Position numbers and translations under genes: made by a program
Shown: in pieces, positions 1 to 10,961 of the stretch
Layout of the letters: the number at the start of each line of letters is the position of its first letter
Position numbering within the stretch: the stretch's first letter is position 1
Notes under the pieces: model-generated
The model's database searches: none
The model's input: the letters and a program-made list of their open reading frames with translations, nothing else
Told to the model about the DNA's origin: nothing
Assembly: GCA_016218545.1 (NCBI GenBank)
Contig: JACRDQ010000008.1
Span: forward strand, 1-64,000
Length of the DNA stretch: 64,000 nt
From: Elusimicrobiota bacterium
GTDB taxonomy: Bacteria > Elusimicrobiota > Elusimicrobia > UBA1565 > UBA9628
Direction of reading: 5' to 3'

Positions 1-544
1 AGCGGGTCTGCTTGAAGGCGAGGTTCCAGTCCGCGACCAAGGCGTCCAAGGGGCGGCCGCTCAAGGCCGAGGCGGCGGTGAGCAAAGAGGAGGCGTCGAC
101 CAGGCGGGTCTGCTTGAAGGCGAGGTTCCAGTCCGCGACCAGGGCGTCCAAGGGGCGGCCGCTCAAGGCCGAGGCGGCGGTGAGCAAAGAGGAGGCGTCG
201 ACCAGGCGGGTCTGCCTGAAGGCGAGGTTCCAGTCCGCGACCAGGGCGTCCAGGGGGCGGCCGCTCAGCGCTGAGGCGGCGGTCAGGAGCGCTGACGCGT
301 CCACGAGCCGGGTCGCTCGGAAGGCATGGCGATAGGTCTCGATGAAGAGGTCGAGGCCGACGGCATCCGGTCCGGTCTCAGGCGGAGGGCGGACGCTGAA
401 CCTGGGGGCGGGGGAGCCCAGGGAGGAGGAGAAGCCCAGGACCCCATCGCTGGCGACGCTCTCGTCCGTCGCCATGCCTGCCGAAAGCGGTGGCGCCGCG
501 AGCAGCGCGCAGAGCGCGGACGCGGCCCAATCCTTGAGCGCCAT
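1..544 (-). CDS. Partial secreted protein with 34-aa tandem repeats (runs off left edge; C-terminus missing)
   Basis: Reverse-strand ATG at 544 translates as MALKDWAASALCALLAAPPLSAGMATDESVASDGVLGF... (signal-peptide-like) followed by repeats TRLVDASSLLTAASALSGRPLDALVADWNLAFKQ with no stop before position 1. Not in the ORF track because it is open at the edge. Confidence 0.75.
   Translation of the reverse strand, partial: MALKDWAASALCALLAAPPLSAGMATDESVASDGVLGFSSSLGSPAPRFSVRPPPETGPDAVGLDLFIETYRHAFRATRLVDASALLTAASALSGRPLDALVADWNLAFRQTRLVDASSLLTAASALSGRPLDALVADWNLAFKQTRLVDASSLLTAASALSGRPLDALVADWNLAFKQTR
4..309 (-). repeat. Three tandem copies of a 102-bp repeat (34 codons)
   Basis: Copies at 4-105, 106-207 and 208-309. 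The first two differ at one base by eye; the third is more diverged. Confidence 0.9.
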
Positions 545-651
545 AGAAGTCTATGATACCACCTCGAGTCGTGATCCAGGATGGGACTTTTGGGCCGGAA
601 TGGAGCGGAAAAGGACCCAGCCGCTGATTGCTCAGGCTCCTAGGCCTGAAG

Positions 652-2487
<1,836 letters not shown>

Positions 2488-2572
2488 GGAGAGGGGACAT
2501 TGTACATTTTCTCGTAGCATGTGCCGAGTCTCCGCCCTTGACTCCGGACCGCGCGGGATGCATCATATGCGG

Positions 2573-3310
2573 ATGAGGGTCCTCGCGGCGCTGGCCGCGC
2601 TCCTGCTGTGCGGCGCCGCGTGGGCGGGGTTCCCTGCCTGCGTGAAGAGGGGCGCGGGGGCCGGTTACGACGAGCCGGCCTCGCTCGCGTCCCTGCTCGA
2701 TTGCCAGGACCGCGCCAGGGGGACGTACAGGGCCGGGGGCGGGAAGCTGTGGGACCGCTTCGACGACTTCCAGCGCGAGGAGGTCCGGCAGTACCTGGCC
2801 CGCCACCCGGACCGCGCCGACGCGGACGCGGGCCGCCCCAAGCCCAAGAGCCCGGCCGGGAAGCCGGTTGAACGGAAGGCTTCGGCCGAGGCCGCGGCGC
2901 AGGATGAAGAGGAAGCCGCCAGGCAGAAGGAGCGCGCCTTGATGGCCGGCTCGGCCAACGCCGGCGTGCTGGCCCCGGAGGAGAGGGGCGGCCAGGCGGA
3001 GTTGGGGAAGAAGCTCTGGGAACTTTCGGACGGCGGCAAGAAGGGCATGACCCCGGCCATGGCCCAGGAGATCGTCAAGCGCCTGCAGGAACAGCAGGGC
3101 GGGGTCAGCGTCGAGATGATGGCCCTCCTGGGCGCGCTCCAGAAGGACGGGGCCAAGCTGACGGACGGCTCCATGCTCAAGCTCAAGGACGCGGCCCGGG
3201 ACGCCAAGGCCGAGGGCCTCGACCTCGGCGTGGGCGCGGACCTGGAGCGCTGGCTCCTCGACCCCGAGACCGACCCCGAGCCGGACTCCCCTGGCCTCCC
3301 CGTGAACTGA
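2573..3310 (+). CDS. Exported hypothetical protein, low-complexity charged middle
   Basis: In-frame start at 2573 (ORF track begins earlier): MRVLAALAALLLCGAAWAGFPACVKRG... signal-peptide-like N-terminus. Confidence 0.6.
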   Translation: MRVLAALAALLLCGAAWAGFPACVKRGAGAGYDEPASLASLLDCQDRARGTYRAGGGKLWDRFDDFQREEVRQYLARHPDRADADAGRPKPKSPAGKPVERKASAEAAAQDEEEAARQKERALMAGSANAGVLAPEERGGQAELGKKLWELSDGGKKGMTPAMAQEIVKRLQEQQGGVSVEMMALLGALQKDGAKLTDGSMLKLKDAARDAKAEGLDLGVGADLERWLLDPETDPEPDSPGLPVN

Positions 3311-3343
3311 CGGCCGCGGAGCCATCATGTACAATAGTCGGGC

Positions 3344-4165
3344 ATGAGGATCGATGCCGTCTTGGCCGCGGACGACCCGCGCTTGGCGGACTACACCCTC
3401 GCCAGGGAGCCGGCCGAGCTCAAGAGGCGGGGGATCTTCCTCGCCGAGAGCCGGGAGGTCGTGGCCGCCCTCGTCCGGGCCGGCCGCTACCGGGTCCGTT
3501 CCGTGCTGGCCACGCGTTCCATTCTCTCCGCCCTGGCAGCCGAGCTCTCCCTGCTCGGGGGGGAAGCCCCCGTGTACGCCGCAGAGCCCGCCCTCATGAC
3601 CGGCGTGGTGGGCTACACCGTGCACCGCGGGTGCCTCGCGGTCGGCGAGCGCGGCCCGGGCTCGAGCGTGCCGGAGATGAGGGCGGCCGCCTTCGGCAAC
3701 CCGCGCCTCCTGGTCGCCCTGGAGGAGGTCTCCAACCCGGACAATGTCGGAGGCATCTTCCGCAACAGCCTTGCGTTCGGCGCCGGAGGCGTGCTCCTCG
3801 GGCCGGGCAGCGGAGATCCCCTGTACCGCAAGGCGATCCGCACCTCCATGGCCGCCACGGTCCGGATCCCCTTTGCGGCCGTGCCGGACCTCCCCGCGGC
3901 CCTGGGACGCCTCCGGGAGGACGGGTTCACGGTGGTGGCCCTGACCTGCCGGGAGCCTGCCGTGGACCTGGACGACTTCGTCCGTCAGGGCCGGCCCGGG
4001 AAGCTGGTGCTCGTGGCCGGCAGCGAGGGCGCGGGCCTCAAGCCTGGGACCCTGGCCGCGGCGGACGCCGCGGTGCGCATCCCCATGGCGCCGGACGTGG
4101 ACTCCCTCAATGTCTCCGTGGCCGTGGGCATCGCGCTCCACGCGCTGAGCCGCCTGGCGGCCTGA
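3344..4165 (+). CDS. TrmH/SpoU-family RNA methyltransferase
   Basis: ALEEVSNPDNVGGIFRNSLAFGAGGVLL, KLVLVAGSEGAGL and IPMAPDVDSLNVSVAVGIALH are SpoU motifs 1-3. Confidence 0.93.
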   Translation: MRIDAVLAADDPRLADYTLAREPAELKRRGIFLAESREVVAALVRAGRYRVRSVLATRSILSALAAELSLLGGEAPVYAAEPALMTGVVGYTVHRGCLAVGERGPGSSVPEMRAAAFGNPRLLVALEEVSNPDNVGGIFRNSLAFGAGGVLLGPGSGDPLYRKAIRTSMAATVRIPFAAVPDLPAALGRLREDGFTVVALTCREPAVDLDDFVRQGRPGKLVLVAGSEGAGLKPGTLAAADAAVRIPMAPDVDSLNVSVAVGIALHALSRLAA

Positions 4166-4171
4166 AAAGAG

Positions 4172-4198
4172 CGGCCCCCGCCTCGGGGGCGGGGGCCG
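4172..4198. terminator. Perfect 11-bp GC hairpin between convergent genes
   Basis: CGGCCCCCGCC-TCGGG-GGCGGGGGCCG between the methyltransferase (+) and peptidase (-) stops. Confidence 0.7.
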
Positions 4199-4218
4199 TC
4201 CGATCGGAACGCGGTCCG

Positions 4219-5496
4219 TTACTTGGTGATCTCAGAGAACCACTTGGCGAAGGCGTCCCAGTTGCCGTCCGTGGACCACGCCAGTTTGTCGTAGGTCGCG
4301 GAGTAGTACGACGGCAGGTACACGGCCAGGCCGTAGGCGTTCTTGTAGGCGCTGCCGGTGACGGCGTTGGTGCCGATCATCTGCTGGGAGAGGAACTTGA
4401 GCAGGTCCTCGCCCTTGGCCTTGACGGCCGGGACCTTGGTGCCCTCCGTGACGAGCTTCACGAAGTGGTAGAGGTCCTTGTTGCTCGAGTAGTAGAAGTC
4501 CTGCGCGCTCTGGCCGGCGCTCTTGACCACCTCGATCTCCTTGGCCGCGAGCACCGCGCCCGTCCAGTCGTTGGTCTTGGCGATCAGGTCGTTGAAGGCT
4601 CCTGCGAAGACCGCGGACTGGGTCGCGCCCTGGCCGAGCTTGGCGTAGTGGGCGGTGTAGGCCTCGGCGGCGATCTTGCCCAGCTGCGCCGGGGTGGCGT
4701 AGGGCTTGGCCGTCAGGCCCGCCAGGAAGGTATCGTAGGTGTAGCCGTCACCGGGCTCGGTCTCCTCGGAGGCCACGATGACGTTGGCGTACTTGCGGAC
4801 CTGGTAGCCGACCTCGGCCATCTGCATGAGGCAGGCGTCCATGCCCAGCACGTCCAGTCCGCCGATGGCCTGGAGGGCCAGTTCGAGCTGCTGCGTGGAG
4901 ATGTGGTTGCCCGTCTCGTCGTCGTAGGAGATACCGGTGGTCCAGAAGTCGCCCTTGGTGAGGCGGTCCCAGCCGCTGCCGTGGTTCCAGACGATGAGCA
5001 TGTAGCGCTTGGCCGGCGCGGCGGCCTTGGCCCACTTGACGAACTCGACCATGTGCTTGTAGTCTCCCATGTCGACCTTGCCGAGGTCCTGGAGCACGGG
5101 GCTGGCGATCTTGTTCCCGTCCGCGTCCTTTTGGACGACGTAGCGCCGCGAGCCGACCCAGTCGCCGTCCTCGGAGGCGTAGCCCTTGATGCGGCCGAGC
5201 TCGACCGTCACCGCGACCTTGTCGTCGGAGCCCACGAGCTCCATCTCGTTGACGTCCTTGAGGCCGTAGCTCTCGAGGTTGTTCTTGCCGTTGATGAAGA
5301 CCATGATGTTCCACTCGCGGAGGCCCTTGAGCTTGAAGCCGCCGTCAGAGGGCTGGGCGCCCACCGCTTCCTTGACGTCCTGGATGACGGCCCGGACATC
5401 GACGCCCTGGTCGAAATCGATCTTCTCGGCCGCGAACACCGCCGCGGGACCGACCAGCAGAACCGTCAGCACCGCCCCGACCAGCCGCTTTCTCAT
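4219..5496 (-). CDS. Exported clostripain-family (C11, clan CD) cysteine peptidase
   Basis: Signal peptide; LREWNIMVFINGKNNLE, LIVWNHGSGWDR (His) and GLDVLGMDACLMQMAEV (Cys). Confidence 0.9.
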   Translation of the reverse strand: MRKRLVGAVLTVLLVGPAAVFAAEKIDFDQGVDVRAVIQDVKEAVGAQPSDGGFKLKGLREWNIMVFINGKNNLESYGLKDVNEMELVGSDDKVAVTVELGRIKGYASEDGDWVGSRRYVVQKDADGNKIASPVLQDLGKVDMGDYKHMVEFVKWAKAAAPAKRYMLIVWNHGSGWDRLTKGDFWTTGISYDDETGNHISTQQLELALQAIGGLDVLGMDACLMQMAEVGYQVRKYANVIVASEETEPGDGYTYDTFLAGLTAKPYATPAQLGKIAAEAYTAHYAKLGQGATQSAVFAGAFNDLIAKTNDWTGAVLAAKEIEVVKSAGQSAQDFYYSSNKDLYHFVKLVTEGTKVPAVKAKGEDLLKFLSQQMIGTNAVTGSAYKNAYGLAVYLPSYYSATYDKLAWSTDGNWDAFAKWFSEITK

Positions 5497-5547
5497 GAAA
5501 CCCCCCTGAGGACCATTGGACCTAGCGCGTCCTAGGTCCTTAGGGCA

Positions 5548-5578
5548 ATTATAGCAACGGTCTTGCCCGCGGTGTCAA
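5548..5578 (-). promoter_or_regulatory. Sigma70-like promoter of the clostripain gene
   Basis: Minus strand TTGACA (5578-5573), 19-nt spacer, TATAAT (5553-5548). Confidence 0.55.
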
Positions 5579-5603
5579 GCGGAAAATGGCGCCGGAACGG
5601 GGG

Positions 5604-6323
5604 TCAGCGGTGCTTGTTGAGCAGGCGCAGGTTGGCGGCGATGAGGCCCTCGATGCGGGGGAGCATGAAGGGCGTGAAGGTCTGGCTGGCGTCGGTGGGG
5701 ATGTGGAGCACGCAGCAGTACTCCGCGACGTTGCGGCGCAGGCGGCGGAGCGCCATGCGCTTCCTGCGGCCGGTCCGGGGCTTGCGGGCGAGGATGGCTC
5801 CGAGGCGCTCGATGTCCAGCCGGACCGTGAGTTCGCGGACGAGCTTCTCCCACGCCGCGGGGCGGGCCTCAAGGGGCTTGCGCTCCTCCACGAAGAGGTT
5901 CGTGGGCTTGACCGACCTGAGGAGGGGGGCCAGGGCACGGAGCTTGGAGTCCCCGCTGGAGCCGTCCGCGGCGAGGTGGATGGCGACGTCCGCGAAGTCC
6001 CCCGGCCCGAGGAGCCTCTCGAAGAGGACCCTGAAGTCCGCGAAGCGCTCGCTGTCGATGGGCCCTTCCTTGAGCTCCGCGAAGAGCTTGGCGCGGACCG
6101 CGGCCAGGAGTTCGCCCTTGAGGCCCTCGAGGGCCGGCTCGGTCTCCTGGAGCTTGCGGCGCATGTACTCCCAGGGGTCCTGTTCGTGGTAGAGCGTGGC
6201 CCCGTGGAACTGGCAGTACTCGCTCAGGCGGGCCAGGATGACCATCTGATGGGCGGGGTTGATGACGGGCATGATGAAGGCTCGCAGCGGCGTGTCGAGC
6301 CACGACATGAGACAAGATACCAA
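5604..6323 (-). CDS. Hypothetical protein
   Basis: Single ORF with plausible composition, no recognised domain; start may be ATG at 6308. Confidence 0.55.
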   Translation of the reverse strand: MVSCLMSWLDTPLRAFIMPVINPAHQMVILARLSEYCQFHGATLYHEQDPWEYMRRKLQETEPALEGLKGELLAAVRAKLFAELKEGPIDSERFADFRVLFERLLGPGDFADVAIHLAADGSSGDSKLRALAPLLRSVKPTNLFVEERKPLEARPAAWEKLVRELTVRLDIERLGAILARKPRTGRRKRMALRRLRRNVAEYCCVLHIPTDASQTFTPFMLPRIEGLIAANLRLLNKHR

Positions 6324-6382
6324 GTTCGGGACCGCTGTTGAAAGGAGCCGGGAAAAACTGGTACCGTGAAGGCACGGCCCCC

Positions 6383-6790
6383 ATGGCAGTGATCCTGGTC
6401 GTTGATGATGAGAAGGACACGGTGGCGCTCCTGCGCTACATGCTGGAGAAGGAGGGCCATCAGGTCCTCGAGGCCCTGGACGGGGAGAGCGCGCTCAAGG
6501 TCGTGGGGCTCGACCCTGCGGGCGGCGAGGACGAGGCTCCCCCCGCCCTGCCGGACCTCATCCTGCTCGACGTCATGATGCCCAAGATGGACGGCTACTC
6601 CGTCTACTCCCGGCTCCAGCAGAGCGCCCGCACGCAGTCCATCCCGGTCGTCATCCTGACGGCCAAGGGAGGCATGGGGGAGCTCTTCGATGCGGCACCC
6701 GGGGTCACCGCCTTCCTTGAGAAGCCCTTCGAGCCGCAGTTCCTCATGAAGCACGTCCGGGACGTGGCCGCCAAGAAGCCCGCACCGTGA
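6383..6790 (+). CDS. Response regulator receiver-domain protein
   Basis: MAVILVVDDEKDT, LILLDVMMPKMDGY, VVILTAKG, FLEKPF. Confidence 0.92.
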   Translation: MAVILVVDDEKDTVALLRYMLEKEGHQVLEALDGESALKVVGLDPAGGEDEAPPALPDLILLDVMMPKMDGYSVYSRLQQSARTQSIPVVILTAKGGMGELFDAAPGVTAFLEKPFEPQFLMKHVRDVAAKKPAP

Positions 6791-6803
6791 CGGCGCCAGG
6801 GGT

Positions 6804-7694
6804 TCAGGGAAGGAGGATGGGCAGGGCCTTGGGCGCGACCTGGAACCGGGCGGGCAGGAAGCCGAGCGCCTCGCCGTCGATGTTGAGGGGGACCTCTTCG
6901 AGGCTCTCGGCGTCGAGCCGCATGACCCTGCAATGGATGACGCCCCCGGTCCCGAGGTGCGTCCCCCGGTAGATCTTGGGGAAGTGCCACAACAGCTTCG
7001 GAAGGGCCACCCCGCCGACCGCGACGAAGTCGAGCATGCCGTCGGTCGCGTCGGCGCCGGGCGCCAGGCGCATGCCGCCGCCGGTGGTGGAGGTGTTGGC
7101 CACGGCGAAGAGGTGGTAGGGCTCGGGAGGGTGCTCCCTGCCGTCGATGATGAGGGTGATGCGCTTGGCCCTGGAGCGCAGGAGCTGCGCCAGGGTCACG
7201 GACATATAGGAAAGCGTGCCGCCGAGGGGCTTGCCCGACTTCTCCATGGCGCGGATGACGTCCCCGGGCAGGCCCGCCATGGCGATGTTGAGGAAATGCC
7301 TGCTGGAGGGAGGGTTGCCCCAGGACACCCGCCCGACGTCGATCCTCTCGACGCGGCCGTGGCGGAGGTAGTCGGGCCAGGCCTGGGGCTTGAGCGGGAG
7401 ACGGAAGTGCCGCGCGAAGTCGCAGCCCGAGCCCGCGGGCAGGTGCGCGAGCCCGAACCCCGAAGGGAGGCTTCCGGCCGCGAGCACGCCGTTGGCCGCC
7501 TCGTTGAGCGTGCCGTCCCCGCCCACGGCCGCCACGCGCTCGTGGCCGGCTTTGACCGCGGCCCGGGCGAGCTCCTCCGCGTGGCCGCGCTGCTGGGTGA
7601 AGCGCACCACCGCGTCAGGGCCCGCGTGGGGCTCGAACCTCTTCCAGAGGTCGGACTTTCCCGCGGCAGGATTGACGATGTAGAATACGGACAT
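6804..7694 (-). CDS. Diacylglycerol/lipid kinase family protein
   Basis: MSVFYIVNPAAGKSDLWKRF, AVGGDGTLNEAANGVL, LAHLPAGSGCDFARHF. Confidence 0.92.
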   Translation of the reverse strand: MSVFYIVNPAAGKSDLWKRFEPHAGPDAVVRFTQQRGHAEELARAAVKAGHERVAAVGGDGTLNEAANGVLAAGSLPSGFGLAHLPAGSGCDFARHFRLPLKPQAWPDYLRHGRVERIDVGRVSWGNPPSSRHFLNIAMAGLPGDVIRAMEKSGKPLGGTLSYMSVTLAQLLRSRAKRITLIIDGREHPPEPYHLFAVANTSTTGGGMRLAPGADATDGMLDFVAVGGVALPKLLWHFPKIYRGTHLGTGGVIHCRVMRLDAESLEEVPLNIDGEALGFLPARFQVAPKALPILLP

Positions 7695-7749
7695 GCTCGG
7701 GCCGCAGTTTAGCAAATTGCCGTCGGCCGCAATTAGGTAGAATGAGGAT

Positions 7750-8265
7750 ATGGCCTCTCAACGCCCCGATCCGGTCCGGCTGACGCTCGGACTCCTCACC
7801 GTGAGCGACGGGGCCGCGCCGTCCGGGACCCGGTCCGAGGCGGCTGCCGCGGTCGCGCTGGCCGCGGAGAAGCTGGGCTGGAAGGTCGAGGTCTCGGCCA
7901 GCGTGGCCGAGGACGAGCGCCAGATACGCGCGAGCCTCGTGGACCTCTGCGTGGAGAACCGGGTGGACCTGGTGCTGACCCTGGGCGGCCAGGGCCTGGG
8001 CCCGCGCGACGTGACGCCCGAGGCGACCCGGCAGGTGCTCGAGAAGGAGCTGCCCGGCCTGCCGGAGCTCATGCGTCTCAAGTGCATGGCCAAGACCCCG
8101 GCGGCCGCCCTTTCCCGCGGCGTGGCCGGGACGCGCCGCAGGACCCTCATCCTGAACCTGCCCGGTCGGCCCAAGGCCGCCCTGGAGTCCTTCCACGCGG
8201 TGGCGGGCCTCCTGCCGCACGCGGTGGGGATGCTCCGCGAAGCCGCACCCTCCGTTTCTCCCTGA
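7750..8265 (+). CDS. MogA/MoaB-like molybdenum cofactor biosynthesis protein
   Basis: LGLLTVSDGAAPSGTRSE, LVLTLGGQGLGPRDVTPEATRQVLEKELPGLPELMR, LILNLPGRPKAALESF. Confidence 0.85.
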   Translation: MASQRPDPVRLTLGLLTVSDGAAPSGTRSEAAAAVALAAEKLGWKVEVSASVAEDERQIRASLVDLCVENRVDLVLTLGGQGLGPRDVTPEATRQVLEKELPGLPELMRLKCMAKTPAAALSRGVAGTRRRTLILNLPGRPKAALESFHAVAGLLPHAVGMLREAAPSVSP

Positions 8266-8274
8266 GTCCGGGCC

Positions 8275-9726
8275 ATGACGAATCCGGGCTATCCTCCGCG
8301 GGGCGGGACCGTGGTGGTGGCCGGGGCGACCGGCTTCGTGGGCTGGGCTCTGGCTCGCTTCCTGGCGTGGGACTACCGCGTGGTCGGACTGTCCCGGCTG
8401 CCTCCGCGCAACGCCGGGGGGCCGCCGCAGGCGGGCCGCGTGGAGTGGCGGTCCTGCGACCTCTTCTCCCTCAAGCAGACCGAGACCGCGCTCGACGGGG
8501 CCCAGCACGCCTTCTATATGGTCCACTCCATGCTGCCGTCGGCGCGCCTGACCCAGGGCAGCTTCGCGGACATGGACCTCATCTGCGCGGACAACTTCGC
8601 CCGAGCCGCGGCCAAGGCGGGGGTGCGCCAGATCGTCTATCTCGGCGGGCTCATCCCGGAGGACCCGCGGCTCTCCGCCCACCTCGCCAGCCGGCTCGAG
8701 GTCGAGCAGACCCTGGGCTCGCGCGGCGTGCCGGTCAGCGCTCTGCGCGCGGGCATCGTCATCGGCCCGTTCGGCTCGTCCTACCGCATCTTCCGCACCC
8801 TGGTGGAGAGGGTCCCCATCATCCCCTGCCCGGCCTGGACCAACTCCCTGACCCAGCCGGTCGGGCTCGACGACGTCCTGGCGCTCCTGCGCTGGTGCCT
8901 GGAGCATCCCTCGCCCGCTTCGCGGGGGTTCGACATCGGCTCTCCCGACGTCATGAGCTACCGGGAGCTCCTCGAGCGCACGGCCAAGGTCATGGGGCTC
9001 CGCCGGGCCTTCATCCCCGTGCCCGTCAAGGGGACCATGTTCTGCCAATGGTGGCTCGCCGGGGTCACGGGCACGCCGAGGGCGATGCTCTCCCCGCTCC
9101 TGGACAGCATCAGGCACTCGATGGTGGCCCGGGACCGGAGGCTTCAGGAGATGGCGTGCGTGCCGGGGGTGTCCTTCGAGGCGGCGGTGCGCTCGGCCCT
9201 GGCGCGGGAGCGGGCTTCAGGACGGGAGGAGCATCCGCCCATGGCCCAAGGGGTGCGCCAGCGGACCGCGCGGCCCAATGACGTGCGCTCGGTGCAGAGG
9301 ATGGTCCTGCCTCCGGGGCTCACGGCCAGGGGTGCCGCGGAGCTCTACAGCGCATGGCTCCCCCGCTTCTTCAAGACCTTCCTGCGCGCCGAGGTGGACG
9401 CGGACCGCAACATCGCGCTCGACCTCGCCTTCCCCAGGGTGAATCTCGTCAATTTCAAGTTCTGGCCGGAGCGCACGGGGCGCACGGACCGCCAGGTCTT
9501 CATCGTCGAGGGCGGGATCTTCGGGCGCAAGGTCCCGCCGAAACCCTGGGGCAGGCCCAGGGTCGAGTTCCGCGAGGCATTGGGAGGCAAGGCCCTGCTC
9601 GTGGCCATCCACGACTACAGGCCGGCCCTGCCGTGGTTCCTTTATAATGCGACCCAGGCCCTGGTGCACCTGTGGGTCATGCGCGCGTTCGCGCGGTATC
9701 TGGCGTCCTTGGCGGCAGAGCGTTAG
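8275..9726 (+). CDS. NAD(P)-binding Rossmann/SDR-type protein with an uncharacterised C-terminal domain
   Basis: VVVAGATGFVGWALARFLAWDYRVVGLSR, VYLGGLIPEDPRLSAHLASRLEVEQTLGSRGVPVSALRAGIVIG. Confidence 0.82.
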   Translation: MTNPGYPPRGGTVVVAGATGFVGWALARFLAWDYRVVGLSRLPPRNAGGPPQAGRVEWRSCDLFSLKQTETALDGAQHAFYMVHSMLPSARLTQGSFADMDLICADNFARAAAKAGVRQIVYLGGLIPEDPRLSAHLASRLEVEQTLGSRGVPVSALRAGIVIGPFGSSYRIFRTLVERVPIIPCPAWTNSLTQPVGLDDVLALLRWCLEHPSPASRGFDIGSPDVMSYRELLERTAKVMGLRRAFIPVPVKGTMFCQWWLAGVTGTPRAMLSPLLDSIRHSMVARDRRLQEMACVPGVSFEAAVRSALARERASGREEHPPMAQGVRQRTARPNDVRSVQRMVLPPGLTARGAAELYSAWLPRFFKTFLRAEVDADRNIALDLAFPRVNLVNFKFWPERTGRTDRQVFIVEGGIFGRKVPPKPWGRPRVEFREALGGKALLVAIHDYRPALPWFLYNATQALVHLWVMRAFARYLASLAAER

Positions 9727-9746
9727 GCGCCGGTCCCTGCCGACGC

Positions 9747-10478
9747 TCAGCGCTCGTCGAGCTCGAGGGCGAGTTGGGCGCGCCGCTGGGCCCGCGGATC
9801 CCTGATCCTGCGCACCAGCCTGCGGACGCGTACCGCGGTCCTGCGGATGATGCGCAGGAGTTTCTTGTCGGCGCCCGGGCCGCGGCGGATCGAACGCCGC
9901 CGCTCCGCGAGCCCGCCCGCCTCCCGGGCCAGGGCGTTCCGGGCGCGGTCCACGACCCTGCCGAGGGCCGGTCCCAGGCCGGGGATGCGGGCCAGGCGGC
10001 GTGTCCAGACGTCCGCCGGACGGCCGCCCCGGCTGGACCGGCAAGCCTCCGCGCCCGCGGCGCGGCGCCTGCGGCGGATGCTCCACTCCTCGAGGTCGTC
10101 GCTCACCAGGGAGTAGAGCTCGTGGAGGGTCTCCTCCCCGTACTTCTGCGTGAGGCCCGAGAGCGTGCTCGGGCTCGGAACCCGGTCCTGGCAGCCGATG
10201 CCGCAGAACGTCCTCCAAGGGATGGAATCCGAGACCGCCTGGGCGAGGGCGTCGTAGCTGAGCCGGTGCCTGCGCCTGAGATACATGAGCCGCAGGTACG
10301 TCGCCACGGGCACGCCCGGCCGTCCCGTGCGCTCGTCGAAGCGGCGCGCGAAGGGCGCCATGAAGCGTGTGTCGCGCAGGAGTCCGTCGACATGCGCGAG
10401 GTCTTCGGGAAGGCTGCGCGCCTCCTCGGGGAGGAGGCTGTCCCACAGGTCCGGACCATTCGGTCTCAGCTGGAGCAT
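9747..10478 (-). pseudogene. Truncated IS5/ISNCY-type transposase: N-terminal domain only
   Basis: FDERTGRPGVPVATYLRLMYLRRRHRLSYDALAQAVSDSIPWRTFCGIGCQDRVPSPSTLSGLTQKYGEETL matches the transposase N-terminal domain; downstream is Arg-rich with no recognisable DDE core. Confidence 0.7.
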
Positions 10479-10548
10479 GGTCCCATTGTAATAAACTGGC
10501 GCCGCTATGGTAAGATGAAAGGGGCGCGGATTTCCGCAGGGAGGATCT

Positions 10549-10914
10549 ATGTGCGACGACAGGATGCATCAAGAGGAGTGCGATTGCTACGATTGCGTCG
10601 AGGCCAAGCTGGGGCGCAGGCGCGGCGGCGTCCGGACCCCGGATCCCGAGGCCTGCTGCTGCGAGCCCGGCGACGAGGGCTTTGACGTCGCGGGAATGTG
10701 GAAGGACGCCTTCCATGAGGCCTACCACGAGGTGCAGGTCGAGATCTTCAAGGCCAAGATCAAGGCCACCATGGGCAAGACCATGGACAAGGTGGCGGGG
10801 CTGGTGCTCGAGTCCATGCTCGAGGAGATCCGGGACAGCCAGAAGAAGACCCAGTCCCAGAAGACCTCCCGCGAGAAGATGGAGAAGCTCATCCAGGACA
10901 CGTTGAAGGTCTGA
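10549..10914 (+). CDS. Small protein with Cys-cluster N-terminus and helical C-terminus
   Basis: MCDDRMHQEECDCYDCVEAKLG...EACCCEPGDEG..., then a charged helix-forming region; GGGAGG upstream of ATG. Confidence 0.65.
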   Translation: MCDDRMHQEECDCYDCVEAKLGRRRGGVRTPDPEACCCEPGDEGFDVAGMWKDAFHEAYHEVQVEIFKAKIKATMGKTMDKVAGLVLESMLEEIRDSQKKTQSQKTSREKMEKLIQDTLKV

Positions 10915-10929
10915 CGCCGCGAGGGGAAG

Positions 10930-10961
10930 AGGCCGCCGCGCCTGCTCAGGCGCGGCGGCCT
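10930..10961 (+). terminator. Rho-independent terminator
   Basis: Perfect 14-bp stem AGGCCGCCGCGCCT-GCTC-AGGCGCGGCGGCCT followed by TTCTTC. Confidence 0.8.

Noticed and set aside
3-310. CRISPR-like direct repeats at the left edge
   Set aside because: 102-bp units are contiguous without spacers and in frame as a protein repeat.
12-335. 107-aa plus-strand repeat ORF
   Set aside because: It is the antisense reading of the minus-strand 34-aa repeat protein, which has a signal peptide and better composition.
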